This document shows positions 9,601-16,755 of a stretch of DNA of 41,991 nucleotides, one piece after another (positions within the stretch are counted from its first letter, which is position 1; each line of letters starts with the position of its first letter). The stretch is from an uncultured Cyclobacteriaceae bacterium (GTDB lineage Bacteria; Bacteroidota; Bacteroidia; Cytophagales; Cyclobacteriaceae): positions 1-41,991 of the forward strand of contig CANLOE010000064.1 of assembly GCA_947492745.1 (NCBI GenBank), in the 5' to 3' direction. A program made the translations under genes and the position numbers. Under the pieces are notes generated by a model. It saw nothing but the letters and a program-made list of their open reading frames with translations. It was not told the DNA's origin and did not search any database.

Positions 9601-10146
9601 GCTACGCAATCTACTGACTATACGTTTTACGTTGTATATGCACATGATCTACCCAATACAGCTCCTGTAGTGGAAGTATATCTTGATGGAGTCAAATTAA
9701 AAGAAGTAACTGCCGCGACTACAGAAGGCTGGAAAACCTTCAAGGCCCTTGCCATTCCCAATATTTCCGTAAGCTCCGGAAATCACTTGGTAAGAATCCA
9801 GGTGAAAGGTGCCGGAGTCATCAATTTCGATAAATGGTCTGCTTGGCCGACAGCTCCATCACAGAGGTCTTTGAAGTCCAGCACAGCTGATTTGGAGAAT
9901 AGCATAGAAAGTGATTTCTATTTTGAGTTGATGAACAATCCCATAGAAAGAGGGGAAGTCATACATGTGGCTTACAAGGGAGGACAGCGCTTCTACCTCA
10001 TTGATACAAAAGGTAGGATAATGAAAGAAATCGTTACCGAATCTTCACAAGAGATAAGTGAAATGGAAGTGGGTACCAAAGACCTACCATCGGGTATGTA
10101 TATCCTCAAATCCGGCCCTATCAGTCGTAAGTTTATGGTCAAATAA
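6619..10146 (+). CDS. Secreted Asp-box propeller protein (VPS10/GH74-like) with CBM6 and T9SS tail
   Basis: This is a large exported protein of 1175 residues. A signal peptide spans about residues 1-28. Residues 90-880 carry at least ten Asp-box motifs (SxDxGxTW type), for example at about 143 (TTDRGRTW), 224 (TTDGGNSW), 332 (STDEGRTW), 499 (STDGGASW), 626 (STDGGLTW) and 702 (TTDEGKTW). This indicates two beta-propellers as in sortilin/VPS10 and GH74 xyloglucanase folds. Residues about 932-1074 match a family 6 carbohydrate-binding module (AIQAEDFD near its start, INFDKWSAW at its end). The last about 80 residues, ending SGMYILKSG and KFMVK, are a type A T9SS sorting domain. The likely role is polysaccharide binding or cleavage at the cell surface; enzymatic activity is not shown by the sequence. 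It is a single-gene unit with its own terminator. Confidence 0.9.
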   Translation: MRIKKYNHRLKAIAVLFVFVLLGLQAESQTTDPQKGVILSGNSGFGLLQTQKFTSSNRMSWVPIGPGLSGYNEFYWCHPTDKNVMFQAPDLFNSYGTWDNGKSWQTIKDYDGSGLALRQIKDMDFSRQNPDLGFAVDHTGGLFKTTDRGRTWKIQKHHASKRNYPTPKKDFALEGRYSTVTVDPTDDDIWYIGGGDFWNVKANQRTKNGKKGRYYAYATYGVIYRTTDGGNSWKKLMPVPDGDKKSNFLDIGEIVVSPKNPNRLIIATNQGVFASNNKGDAWFSAPVGLPNNLPRDMTSHYNTTTRQLTLYLVEQTFYELVNGAVKSKGGVFKSTDEGRTWTNITGNLGINMRKINRGVTKQKFFATVNHWLGANVNRQKPLPTSVLSVFNRIKVNPKNPKEIYLGQNVKHAYGFAPGDLWKSDDGGDTWYPTIRSGKDWRNGTDGNYWSTRAGSHPTRPNAKFAHLDSEVKNRTENFGMRFLEVNAEGVVYAGVEQQTLKSTDGGASWKQDDDDLVELTVNGRKSEYWYGKGASNLPGRFILFDTGVEGRYFFCSGEHGLWQSAPSSVSGGRDAKGRVALHQLHGQSSPHVNGGPATSIATVAVHPKDPKTIYTLQFRQSHRGKFRKSTDGGLTWENVSQPITARLNPRNDWKFNIFQSSLLIDPLRPTDMYFNIIAQPISEVFGGAGNSGFPGIQSHDGVYKTTDEGKTWSKMNNGIPAKGNVRRIFMDKKKPWILYAALNEGPNGEIGGLYKTTDRAKNWFKVSIPSEIKSVNNVFVDAETEDLYIACGRSKGSNKEGGVWKMKGGTGAWAKIFEMPFVWQVETSPLDPSLVTVVAALPHKDRGATHYNPGAYISENGGRSWLKVNRGLGHNYSITDFKPDPKDKSKFWLASWGSGWHVGTLDATVPSTPPSNGDDTAQGPFQSLRRTIPGAIQAEDFDIGGQGIAYKDTDGTNQGSVYRADEAVDLREKSTDDYFVFDFLPGEWLEYSINATQSTDYTFYVVYAHDLPNTAPVVEVYLDGVKLKEVTAATTEGWKTFKALAIPNISVSSGNHLVRIQVKGAGVINFDKWSAWPTAPSQRSLKSSTADLENSIESDFYFELMNNPIERGEVIHVAYKGGQRFYLIDTKGRIMKEIVTESSQEISEMEVGTKDLPSGMYILKSGPISRKFMVK

Positions 10147-10288
10147 CATTTGTATAGTCTGGATCAAGCGTTGGAGTTTCAATAAGCGCAATGTAATAAT
10201 GATTTTCCGATGCATGATTCGCGTTTTTTGTCTGTATGGACAATGAAATATGACTAGGGTATTTGCTTGTTTACCCTGAAAAAGCCTG

Positions 10289-10324
10289 AACCTCGTGATA
10301 TAAGTACTATCACGAGGTTTTTTT
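10289..10324 (+). terminator. Rho-independent terminator after the Asp-box gene
   Basis: AACCTCGTGATA and TATCACGAGGTT form a perfect 12-bp stem with a 7-base loop, followed by a T-run ending at 10324. The next base begins a half copy of repeat family D. Confidence 0.92.
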
Positions 10325-10397
10325 ATCCCGAGGATTGTCAACGCAGAGTGAAGCAAAATGAACAGGAAAATGGGCGATTTTAAAAGCTAAGTTTGTA
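10325..10397 (+). repeat. Family D repeat, right half only
   Basis: The 73 bp starting ATCCCGAGGATTG and ending AAGTTTGTA match the right half of family D. The break lies inside the central hairpin of the element, exactly at the end of the terminator T-run. Its outer end touches the TTGAA that flanks the family A element at 10403. Confidence 0.85.
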
Positions 10398-10402
10398 TTG
10401 AA

Positions 10403-10567
10403 CCCAAAATGTCCATTAGAAAATCTATTCCGGACTTACCTGACTTCAAATCAGTAACTGAATGCGGTTTTTGAATTCAGCGTAGCGGTGCTACGCTGAA
10501 CCCAAGAAAACGCACTGATGTATTGCCATTTAAGTCCTCATGACGAAGTTCCAACGAACATTTTGGG
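10403..10567 (+). repeat. Palindromic element, family A
   Basis: A 165-bp unit running from CCCAAAATG to CATTTTGGG with the central hairpin CGTAGC-GGT-GCTACG. The flanks are TTGAA and TTTAA, a duplication with one mismatch. Between this element and rnhB, an inverted pair TGGGAACG/CGTTCCCA (about 10599-10647) is the only other structure seen. Confidence 0.9.
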
Positions 10568-10731
10568 TTTAATGGTTTATGATTGGGTAAAATTGGTTTG
10601 GGAACGATTTTTTTTCGATGAAACGATATCACTATGGAAACGTTCCCAGTGACCCTTTCATCCCTATGCTTCATTACACTTGACCGCTCTCCTGATGAGC
10701 TGCCTCCCTGTTCATTTTCTTTTGGGTATAT

Positions 10732-11349
10732 CTACTTTTTGGGTTTGGCTTCTTGGAAGAGGTCCAGCTGTTCCGGGAGTAGCTTAAATGTCTTGCGATG
10801 ATACTGCGTTACCCCAAATTGCCTGATGGCATCGCGATGAGCTACAGTGGGATACCCGGCATTTTTACCCCATCCATATTGTGGGTGTTCCATGGCATAG
10901 CGGGCCATGAGCTCATCGCGATGCGTTTTTGCCAGCACTGAAGCAGCTGCGATAGCATAATATTTTGCATCTCCTTTGACGATGCATTCATGAGGGATAC
11001 TAGGGTAGGGGTTGAACCGATTGCCATCAATCAGCAATAGTTCGGGGAGGGTAGATAGGCTTTCTACTGCCCGGTGCATGGCCAGAAATGAGGCGTTGAG
11101 AATGTTGATATCGTCGATTTCCACTTCACTGACCGAAGCCACACTCCATGCTATGGCCCTCGCCTCGATTTCAATGCGGAGGCTGTCACGCTGGCGTTTG
11201 CTCAACTGTTTGGAATCGTTCAATAGCTCATGCTTGAAACCCATAGGCAGGATAACCGCTGAGGCAACTACAGGACCTGCCAAGCAACCCCTGCCCGCTT
11301 CATCGCAGCCCGCTTCGACATACTTATTGGAAAATGAAGATTTCAACAT
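10732..11349 (-). CDS. rnhB: Ribonuclease HII
   Basis: RNase HII cuts RNA of RNA-DNA hybrids and nicks at single ribonucleotides left in DNA. The 205-residue protein has the family signature [13 protein letters not shown] with catalytic Asp16 and Glu17, [11 protein letters not shown] after it, and the third acidic residue in LLLIDGNRF. The KGD segment with [17 protein letters not shown] is also typical. The end of the protein includes the [17 protein letters not shown] motif. The ATG at 11349 gives the expected short N-terminus. It is transcribed alone on the minus strand, with repeat-rich spacers on both sides. Confidence 0.97.
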   Translation of the reverse strand: MLKSSFSNKYVEAGCDEAGRGCLAGPVVASAVILPMGFKHELLNDSKQLSKRQRDSLRIEIEARAIAWSVASVSEVEIDDINILNASFLAMHRAVESLSTLPELLLIDGNRFNPYPSIPHECIVKGDAKYYAIAAASVLAKTHRDELMARYAMEHPQYGWGKNAGYPTVAHRDAIRQFGVTQYHRKTFKLLPEQLDLFQEAKPKK

Positions 11350-11438
11350 AATGCCAAGTTAGGTAACTCTAGTAAGTTTACCTATAGGGTGAAAGCCATT
11401 GTAGTCACGGTTTTCTCTCTCCCTTAGCTTTGGATTAT

Positions 11439-11766
11439 CCCGGATCATGCGTTGGAACTTCGTGACGAGGGTTTAAATAGCAATACATCAGGGAGTTTTA
11501 TTCGATTTAGCATAGCACCGCTATGGTGACTTCAAAAAACGTAGTGTAACGACGGGTTTGCAGCTATTTATACAAATTTAGGTTTTAAATGTCGTATAAG
11601 ATTCCGCGGGTCATTTTGTTTCAATCAAGGCGAGAACCGCAGGAATAGCAGCGCTATCCCGAGGATTGTCAACGCAGAGTGAAGCAAAATGAACAGGAAG
11701 ATATGTGATATTTGAAACCTAAATTTGTATTAGATCCGCAGTAGATTTTTCAATGCATGATCTGGG
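11439..11766 (+). repeat. Palindromic element, family C, interrupted by a family D copy
   Basis: The unit runs from CCCGGATCATGCG to GCATGATCTGGG. It is flanked by perfect ATTAT duplications (11434-11438 and 11767-11771). Without the inner D element and one TTA it is 166 bp. The central hairpin is CATAGC-ACC-GCTATG. Confidence 0.92.
11571..11729 (+). repeat. Family D repeat inserted in family C
   Basis: A 159-bp unit with perfect ends TACAAATTTAGG and CCTAAATTTGTA. It is flanked by TTA duplications (11568-11570 and 11730-11732). Uninterrupted C copies read CTATTTAGATCC at this place, which is exactly what remains after removal. The central hairpin is GGATAGC-region-GCTATCC with partly complementary arms of about 50 bp on either side. 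Confidence 0.93.
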
Positions 11767-11880
11767 ATTATGTGGATCTCAGTACTGTTCCGCTTATACT
11801 TTTTAGGAAACAATTGCCTCCGACTCTATGGACAACAGTTTCTTCTCGTTATTCTTGCGGTGAGGGAGCCCTCTCTGCTG

Positions 11881-12048
11881 TTTTATACTCAAGAAAAATG
11901 AAATGGGAAACCTTATCGGCAATGGCCAGGGAGAAAAATCCATATAGTGCAGAACCGTTACCGGTAGACTTGTCATTAGGGCTTTTAGAAAATAGTGGCA
12001 TCTAAGTCAGCAAGCTACCTTGTCCCAAATCAATTGCGTTTAGGTATA
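11881..12048 (+). pseudogene. Degenerate copy 1 of an unidentified coding tail
   Basis: This stretch is about 80% identical by eye to 24002-24165. In both copies one frame reads EKNPYS, then LP, D, SLG and LENS, and ends at a TAA at the same place (about 12003-12005 here). Similarity continues about 40 bp past the stop to GCGTTTAGGTATA. Here the frame can be read from an ATG at 11757 (82 codons), but the upstream part has no counterpart in the other copy. I do not recognise the protein. It may be the end of a gene carried by a mobile element. From 12050 to 12252 nothing is seen except the leader of the next gene. Confidence 0.5.
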
Positions 12049-12252
12049 CATTCGATTCCTTGGCCCCTCAACAGGAACATCTGTTTTACCTCGAAGACCA
12101 GTCTGGGTTTGTCTATTTTACCTAGGGAAATAGGACGTACGAAAAGAGAGGCTCATGTTACCTTGGAAACTAACGGATATTGTCACCGGAATTGATTTAC
12201 TTTGTCCCCGATGCCTAGATACTGATTTTCTCAAAAAAACGATCAAGAACGA

Positions 12253-12807
12253 ATGGAAGCAACACCCAATCTTTGGAAAACACTTAGCAAAAAGGAGGTT
12301 TACGATAATCCATGGATCAATGTGCAGGAACATGATGTCATCAACCCAGGTGGTGGGGAAGGGATATATGGAAAAGTAAGTTTTAAGAACAAGGCCATAG
12401 GAGTGGTTCCTTTGGACAAAGAGGAAAACACTTGGTTGGTCGGTCAATACCGCTATACACTGGATGAATACTGTTGGGAGATTCCCGAAGGCGGTGGCCC
12501 TTTAGGGGAAGACCTATTGAATGCTGCGAAACGCGAGTTGAGAGAGGAAACAGGACTCAGTGCTGGGCAGTGGACGAAAATCATACGATTACATACTTCC
12601 AACTCGGTCACGGATGAGGAGGGCTTCATATTTCTGGCAGAGGACCTGGAGGAGGGAATGGCCGAACCCGAAGAATCGGAATCGGACCTAAAGGTATGGA
12701 AGCTTCCTTTTCGGGAAGCACTACAGATGGTCATGGAGGGTAAAATCACCGATGCGATGAGTATAGCTGCTATCCTGAAAGTGGCCAGACTAAAAGGGCT
12801 AAGTTAA
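12253..12807 (+). CDS. NUDIX hydrolase, ADP-ribose pyrophosphatase-like
   Basis: NUDIX enzymes cleave nucleoside diphosphates linked to another moiety. The 184-residue protein has a complete Nudix box, GGGPLGEDLLNAAKRE followed by LREETGL, in which the REXXEE acidic residues bind the metal. The N-terminal segment (NPWINVQEHDV) and the EIPEGG motif before the box are typical of the ADP-ribose/GDP-mannose pyrophosphatase branch, so ADP-ribose or a similar sugar nucleotide is the likely substrate; this is an inference. The ATG at 12253 fits the usual N-terminus. It is not in an obvious operon: the next long gene starts 466 bp later after a repeat. Confidence 0.92.
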   Translation: MEATPNLWKTLSKKEVYDNPWINVQEHDVINPGGGEGIYGKVSFKNKAIGVVPLDKEENTWLVGQYRYTLDEYCWEIPEGGGPLGEDLLNAAKRELREETGLSAGQWTKIIRLHTSNSVTDEEGFIFLAEDLEEGMAEPEESESDLKVWKLPFREALQMVMEGKITDAMSIAAILKVARLKGLS

Positions 12808-12864
12808 ACTCATGCAAAGGACTGTTCCGGAGTCACAGTTGAACTTTTTTATCCCTTACCTTGA

Positions 12865-12990
12865 GTGAAGGATAGATTAGGAACGGCATCGCTACCTGCT
12901 GAGGTTTCCAAGGGAATGATTTATGTGGGCGATGATGGTGTTGCAGTGAGACAGAAAAAAAATGCCATTACAAATCCTTGGGGAAAGTAA
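12865..12990 (+). CDS. Small open frame, possible gene remnant
   Basis: A 41-codon frame from GTG at 12865 reads VKDRLGTASLPAEVSKGMIY, then VGDDGVAV, and ends NAITNPWGK. The residue pattern looks like real protein (Gly-Asp turn, Asn-Pro-Trp end). It is short, starts directly after an in-frame TGA and has no recognised family. It may be the tail of a decayed gene or chance. Confidence 0.2.
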   Translation: MKDRLGTASLPAEVSKGMIYVGDDGVAVRQKKNAITNPWGK

Positions 12991-13090
12991 AAGAGTTACC
13001 GTTCAAAATAGCTTCCAATAGCCATAAACTTTAAGAGACCACTAAAGGGCCGAGCCTGAAAGCCCCATTGGGTTTTCATCATGGATATTT

Positions 13091-13234
13091 ATCATTTTGG
13101 GTTTAAATAGCAATACATCAGGGAGTTTTGTTGGATTTGGCATAGCGCCGCTATCGTGAATTCAAAAAACGTAGTGCAACGATCGGTTTGCAGCTATTTA
13201 GATCTGCAGTAGATTCTCCAATGCATGACCCGGG
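13091..13234 (+). repeat. Palindromic element, family C, hybrid left end
   Basis: The right three quarters match family C and end GCATGACCCGGG, followed by TTAAA. The left arm is replaced: instead of CCCGGATCATGCG, the unit starts with ATCATTTTGGG, which is an outer end of family A or B. The switch is at GGGTTTAAATAG, a point where the families share sequence, suggesting recombination between copies. Confidence 0.8.
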
Positions 13235-13273
13235 TTAAAGGATGCTAATAGCCTTATCAATGAATTGTATTTT

Positions 13274-14611
13274 ATGAAAAAGCAGCATTACCTTCGTCAT
13301 TTCGGTAAAAATTTCAGCTTGGCCTTTCCGGTAATGCTCAGCCAACTGGGGCATGTACTGGTCGGTGTGGCAGATAGTACCATGGTCGGACAACTGGGGG
13401 CGATTCCATTGGCCGCCGCATCATTGGCCAACGTTATCTTTCACGTATTATTGACCTTTGGTCTGGGCATTTCCTATGCCATCACTCCGCTGGTGGCCGC
13501 CGCCGATGGGGAAGGTGATATCGATAGTAGCATTTTGATACTCAAGCATGGCTTCCTGATCAATATGATTTCTGCATTGGTATTGTTCGCTCTGGTGGCC
13601 TTTGGGGGTGATGTTCTTTACCTGTTAGAGCAACCGGCCGAAGTGGTAGCCCTGGCATTGCCCTATCTGGGTATTATTACCTTATCCATTATACCTTTTA
13701 TGTTTTTTCAGACCTTTCGTCAATTTGCCGAAGGGTTATCCTTTACGCGGCAGGCCATGTATATCAGTCTGGTAGCGAATGTCGTCAATGTCATTTTAAA
13801 TTATGCACTGATTTATGGACGTTTGGGCTTGCCCGCTCTCGGGCTCGATGGTGCGGGCTGGGCGACACTGATTTCCAGAGTCATCATGGGATTGGCCATG
13901 ATGACCTACATACTTAGAAGTCAACTGTTCAGTGCCTATCGCGCCGGTATTTCATGGGGCAGGTACCAGAATGATATTCTCATAAAAATGCTGAAAATAG
14001 GACTGCCTTCGGGGTTACAGTTCACTTTTGAGGTCGGGGCTTTTGGCTGTGCTGCGGTCATGATGGGCTGGTTGGGCACCACCACATTGGCGGCCCATCA
14101 AATAGCGATCAGTTTGGCTTCGGTAAGCTACATGATGGCTACGGGGCTATCGGCAGCAGCAACTATACGCGTCGGCAATCAGCGAGGGAAAAACGATATC
14201 GTAGCGCTCAGGGAAGTGGCCTTTTCCCTGTTCTTAATGGTTTTGATCTTTATGACCTTCTGTGCCTGTATACTGATTGTCGGGCGTAATTTTTTGCCAA
14301 TGCTCTATATCGATGAAGCGGAGGTCGTCCATAAGGCCGCCGGTCTAGTGGTCATTGCGGGTCTGTTCCAGCTATCCGATGGGATACAGGTAGTAGGTTT
14401 GGGGGCACTCCGGGGGCTTACCGATGTGAAAGTACCTACGGCCATTACCTTTATCGCCTACTGGTTGATCGGTCTGCCTTTGGGCTATGTTCTGGGTTTT
14501 TGGCAGGGAATGCAGGGTATAGGCATATGGATAGGCCTGCTGACCGGTCTGAGTATAGCCGCCGTTTCACTTTTTGTTCGTTTTAATTCCCTCAGCCGGT
14601 CTTTGAACTAG
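13274..14611 (+). CDS. MATE family multidrug/cation exporter
   Basis: This is an inner-membrane exporter that uses a sodium or proton gradient to expel organic cations or drugs. At about 446 residues it has the normal MATE length, with about twelve hydrophobic helices and two similar halves. Family features include FPVMLSQLGHVLVGVADSTM near the start and the repeat-half counterpart LGTTTLAAHQIAISLASV. I chose the ATG at 13274 (MKKQHYLRHFGKNFSL) over a TTG three codons upstream because it places a short basic tail before the first helix. The substrate cannot be told from the sequence. It stands alone downstream of a hybrid repeat. Confidence 0.94.
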   Translation: MKKQHYLRHFGKNFSLAFPVMLSQLGHVLVGVADSTMVGQLGAIPLAAASLANVIFHVLLTFGLGISYAITPLVAAADGEGDIDSSILILKHGFLINMISALVLFALVAFGGDVLYLLEQPAEVVALALPYLGIITLSIIPFMFFQTFRQFAEGLSFTRQAMYISLVANVVNVILNYALIYGRLGLPALGLDGAGWATLISRVIMGLAMMTYILRSQLFSAYRAGISWGRYQNDILIKMLKIGLPSGLQFTFEVGAFGCAAVMMGWLGTTTLAAHQIAISLASVSYMMATGLSAAATIRVGNQRGKNDIVALREVAFSLFLMVLIFMTFCACILIVGRNFLPMLYIDEAEVVHKAAGLVVIAGLFQLSDGIQVVGLGALRGLTDVKVPTAITFIAYWLIGLPLGYVLGFWQGMQGIGIWIGLLTGLSIAAVSLFVRFNSLSRSLN

Positions 14612-14895
14612 GTCACTGTCCTACATTACAATGGAGATTACTTGTCTATAATCCGTCAAAATAACTATCTTTCGACCTTACTGAACTTCATGAATGCAAT
14701 ATCCTTATCAAAGAGCTTGCTTCAGGGCAGTAGTAAGGCAGTATTGTTAGCGATTACGGTTATAAAACAAAAAAAATCAGCATCGACCTCAACGCTTTTA
14801 TATCGTGTTGAGGCAATTTGGACCTACCGAGCATAGAGGACATACCGTATTTGAACACTGTTAGGATATAATCGAAAAACAAGTAATAAACTACT

Positions 14896-15477
14896 ATGAA
14901 CGCGGAAAACCCCCTTATCCCCAAGTTTCGATCTTCGCTCTATTCCAGAACGACCATCACCGAATTGATGATTCCTTCTTACGCCAATTTTGGAGGGAAG
15001 ATCCATGGAGGGATACTGTTGTCGCTGATCGATAAAGTAGCTTATGCCTGTGCCAGTAAGCATGCGGGAGCCTATTGTGTCACGGTATCGGTGGATACGG
15101 TAGATTTCCTACAACCAGTAGAGGTGGGAGAACTCGTTTCACTCAAGGCATCGGTCAACTATGTAGGGAATACCTCCTTGGTGGTGGGCATAAAGGTAAT
15201 CGCGGAGAATGTCAAAGATGGGCTGGTCAAACACACCAATACCTCTTATGTGACCATGGTAGCCAAAGGAGATAATGATAAACCCCAGCGGGTCCCTGGA
15301 CTGATACTGGAAAGCAAAACAGAGGTAAGGCGCTTTGCGGAGGCCATCAAACGAAAGGAACTGAAGTTCTCCCATAAAGCTGAAATGGACGAAGCTCGGT
15401 CGGAATTGGATACCACTTCCGCTCTGGACATGCTTCAAAACGAACGTTGTGAAATCCGCATGAAGGACGAACACTGA
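14896..15477 (+). CDS. Acyl-CoA thioesterase, hotdog fold (YciA/BACH-like)
   Basis: It hydrolyses acyl-CoA to free fatty acid and CoA in the cytoplasm. The hotdog domain occupies about residues 10-135. The family pattern ANFGGKIHGGILLSLIDKVAY contains the Asn near residue 32, His37 with GG, and Asp45. DFLQPVEVGELVSLKASV and VVGIKVIAENV follow, as in the acyl-CoA hydrolase (ACOT) group. The C-terminal 55 residues are charged and helical. The substrate chain length is unknown. It lies 66 bp before the acyltransferase gene, so both may be co-transcribed in lipid metabolism. Confidence 0.9.
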   Translation: MNAENPLIPKFRSSLYSRTTITELMIPSYANFGGKIHGGILLSLIDKVAYACASKHAGAYCVTVSVDTVDFLQPVEVGELVSLKASVNYVGNTSLVVGIKVIAENVKDGLVKHTNTSYVTMVAKGDNDKPQRVPGLILESKTEVRRFAEAIKRKELKFSHKAEMDEARSELDTTSALDMLQNERCEIRMKDEH

Positions 15478-15543
15478 TTTTATGGCAGAATAATTTTAAA
15501 ACAGCTCGAAAGTACAGTGCGCTGAAAGGAAGGGCATCTGTCC

Positions 15544-16305
15544 ATGAGCGAACACCAAAGTATGAACCATCTTTTTCGTAGAATATATACCCTTTATGCC
15601 CTAGTGCTCTTTGTCCTTACTTTTTTGTTGCTCTTCCCTATATTTTTGATTATCGCACAGCGTAGTGCATGGCATAAAGCCTCTTATCACCTCAATAAGT
15701 TCTGGGCCAAGGTGTTCTTTGGGATGATTTTCATGCCCGTCGAGGTCGAAACAAGGGGCGATACGAAGCGCCTAAAGGGGCAGGCAATGGTTTTTTGCCC
15801 TAATCATGCCTCCTATATGGATATACCTATGGTAGGTTATGCCTCTTCCCCTTTTGTTTTTATGGGCAAGAGTTCATTGGCAAAGGTACCTCTGTTCGGC
15901 TATATGTACCGAAAAATCCATATTACCGTGGATAGGTCCAGTTTGAAAAGTAGGCACAGCACCTATGAAAGGACCAAAGCTGTTGTGGACCGAGGGATGA
16001 GCCTTGTGATTTTTCCGGAAGGCGGTATCTATACCAAAAATCCTCCTACTATGGTCCCTTTCAAAAATGGTGCTTTCAAGTTGGCCATCGAAAAACAAAT
16101 TCCCCTAATTCCTGTCACGATTCCCTATAATTGGATAATTTTACCTGATAATGGACGATATGTGTTGCAGCCTCATAGAGCAAAGGTAATTTTCCATGAA
16201 CCCATCGAAACCAAGGGCTTGGGAATGGACTCCCTGCCGGCACTAAAGCAGGAGGTCTTCGATATCATCACAAAAGAATTAAGTTTACATAGGCAAGAAT
16301 CATGA
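15544..16305 (+). CDS. plsC: 1-acyl-sn-glycerol-3-phosphate acyltransferase
   Basis: PlsC transfers an acyl chain to lysophosphatidic acid to give phosphatidic acid, the second acylation of phospholipid synthesis. The 253-residue protein has one or two N-terminal membrane segments (about residues 14-38). The catalytic motif NHASYMD (NHX4D, residues 87-93) and the glycerophosphate-binding motif FPEGG (157-161) follow, then the IPVTIPYN segment. The stop codon overlaps the start of gatC by 4 bp (ATGA), so both are translated from one mRNA. Relatives of this family also acylate other lipids, so the exact acceptor is an inference. Confidence 0.93.
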   Translation: MSEHQSMNHLFRRIYTLYALVLFVLTFLLLFPIFLIIAQRSAWHKASYHLNKFWAKVFFGMIFMPVEVETRGDTKRLKGQAMVFCPNHASYMDIPMVGYASSPFVFMGKSSLAKVPLFGYMYRKIHITVDRSSLKSRHSTYERTKAVVDRGMSLVIFPEGGIYTKNPPTMVPFKNGAFKLAIEKQIPLIPVTIPYNWIILPDNGRYVLQPHRAKVIFHEPIETKGLGMDSLPALKQEVFDIITKELSLHRQES

Positions 16306-16589
16306 AAATAGACAAGGATACCTTGGAGAAAATGGCCCACTTGGGAAGGTTGGAGTTTGATGAATCCTCTGCCGATGCGATGATAGAGGACATGAACGAA
16401 ATCGTCACATGGGTGGAAAAACTAAAAGAAGTCGATACCGAAGGTGTCATGCCACTGACCACTATGTCCTACGAGATCAATGTGTTTCGCGAGGACGTCC
16501 CAAAACCCCATTTGAGCCATGAACGGGCATTGAAAAATGCTCCTAAGAAAGATGAAGATTACTTCAGGGTTCCCAAAGTACTGGACTGA
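16302..16589 (+). CDS. gatC: Aspartyl/glutamyl-tRNA amidotransferase subunit C
   Basis: GatC is the small subunit of the GatCAB complex, which amidates Glu-tRNA(Gln) and/or Asp-tRNA(Asn). The 95 residues match the family from start (KIDKDTLEKMAHLGRLEF) to end (EDYFRVPKVLD), including the helical stretch around IVTWVEKLKEVDTEGV. It overlaps plsC by 4 bp. gatA and gatB are not nearby, which is common for Bacteroidota. The presence of GatCAB together with aspS in one genome leaves open indirect Asn-tRNA formation. Confidence 0.95.
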   Translation: MKIDKDTLEKMAHLGRLEFDESSADAMIEDMNEIVTWVEKLKEVDTEGVMPLTTMSYEINVFREDVPKPHLSHERALKNAPKKDEDYFRVPKVLD

Positions 16590-16755
16590 TTGTTTTTCAT
16601 AATAACCTTTCTCCATTGGCTTTGAATCAAGGACAATGGAAAGATACTTGATTTAAAGATCTGTCAGGGAAAACCCCAATGGGGGCTTCATGAAATCCAC
16701 CCCTGCCCTTGTATACTTTATTTTTAACTGCACATCCTAGATTTCATTCAAATCA

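Noticed and set aside
10599-10647. TGGGAACG/CGTTCCCA inverted repeat as an rnhB terminator
   Set aside because: The loop is over 30 bases and there is no T-run on the minus strand directly after the second arm.
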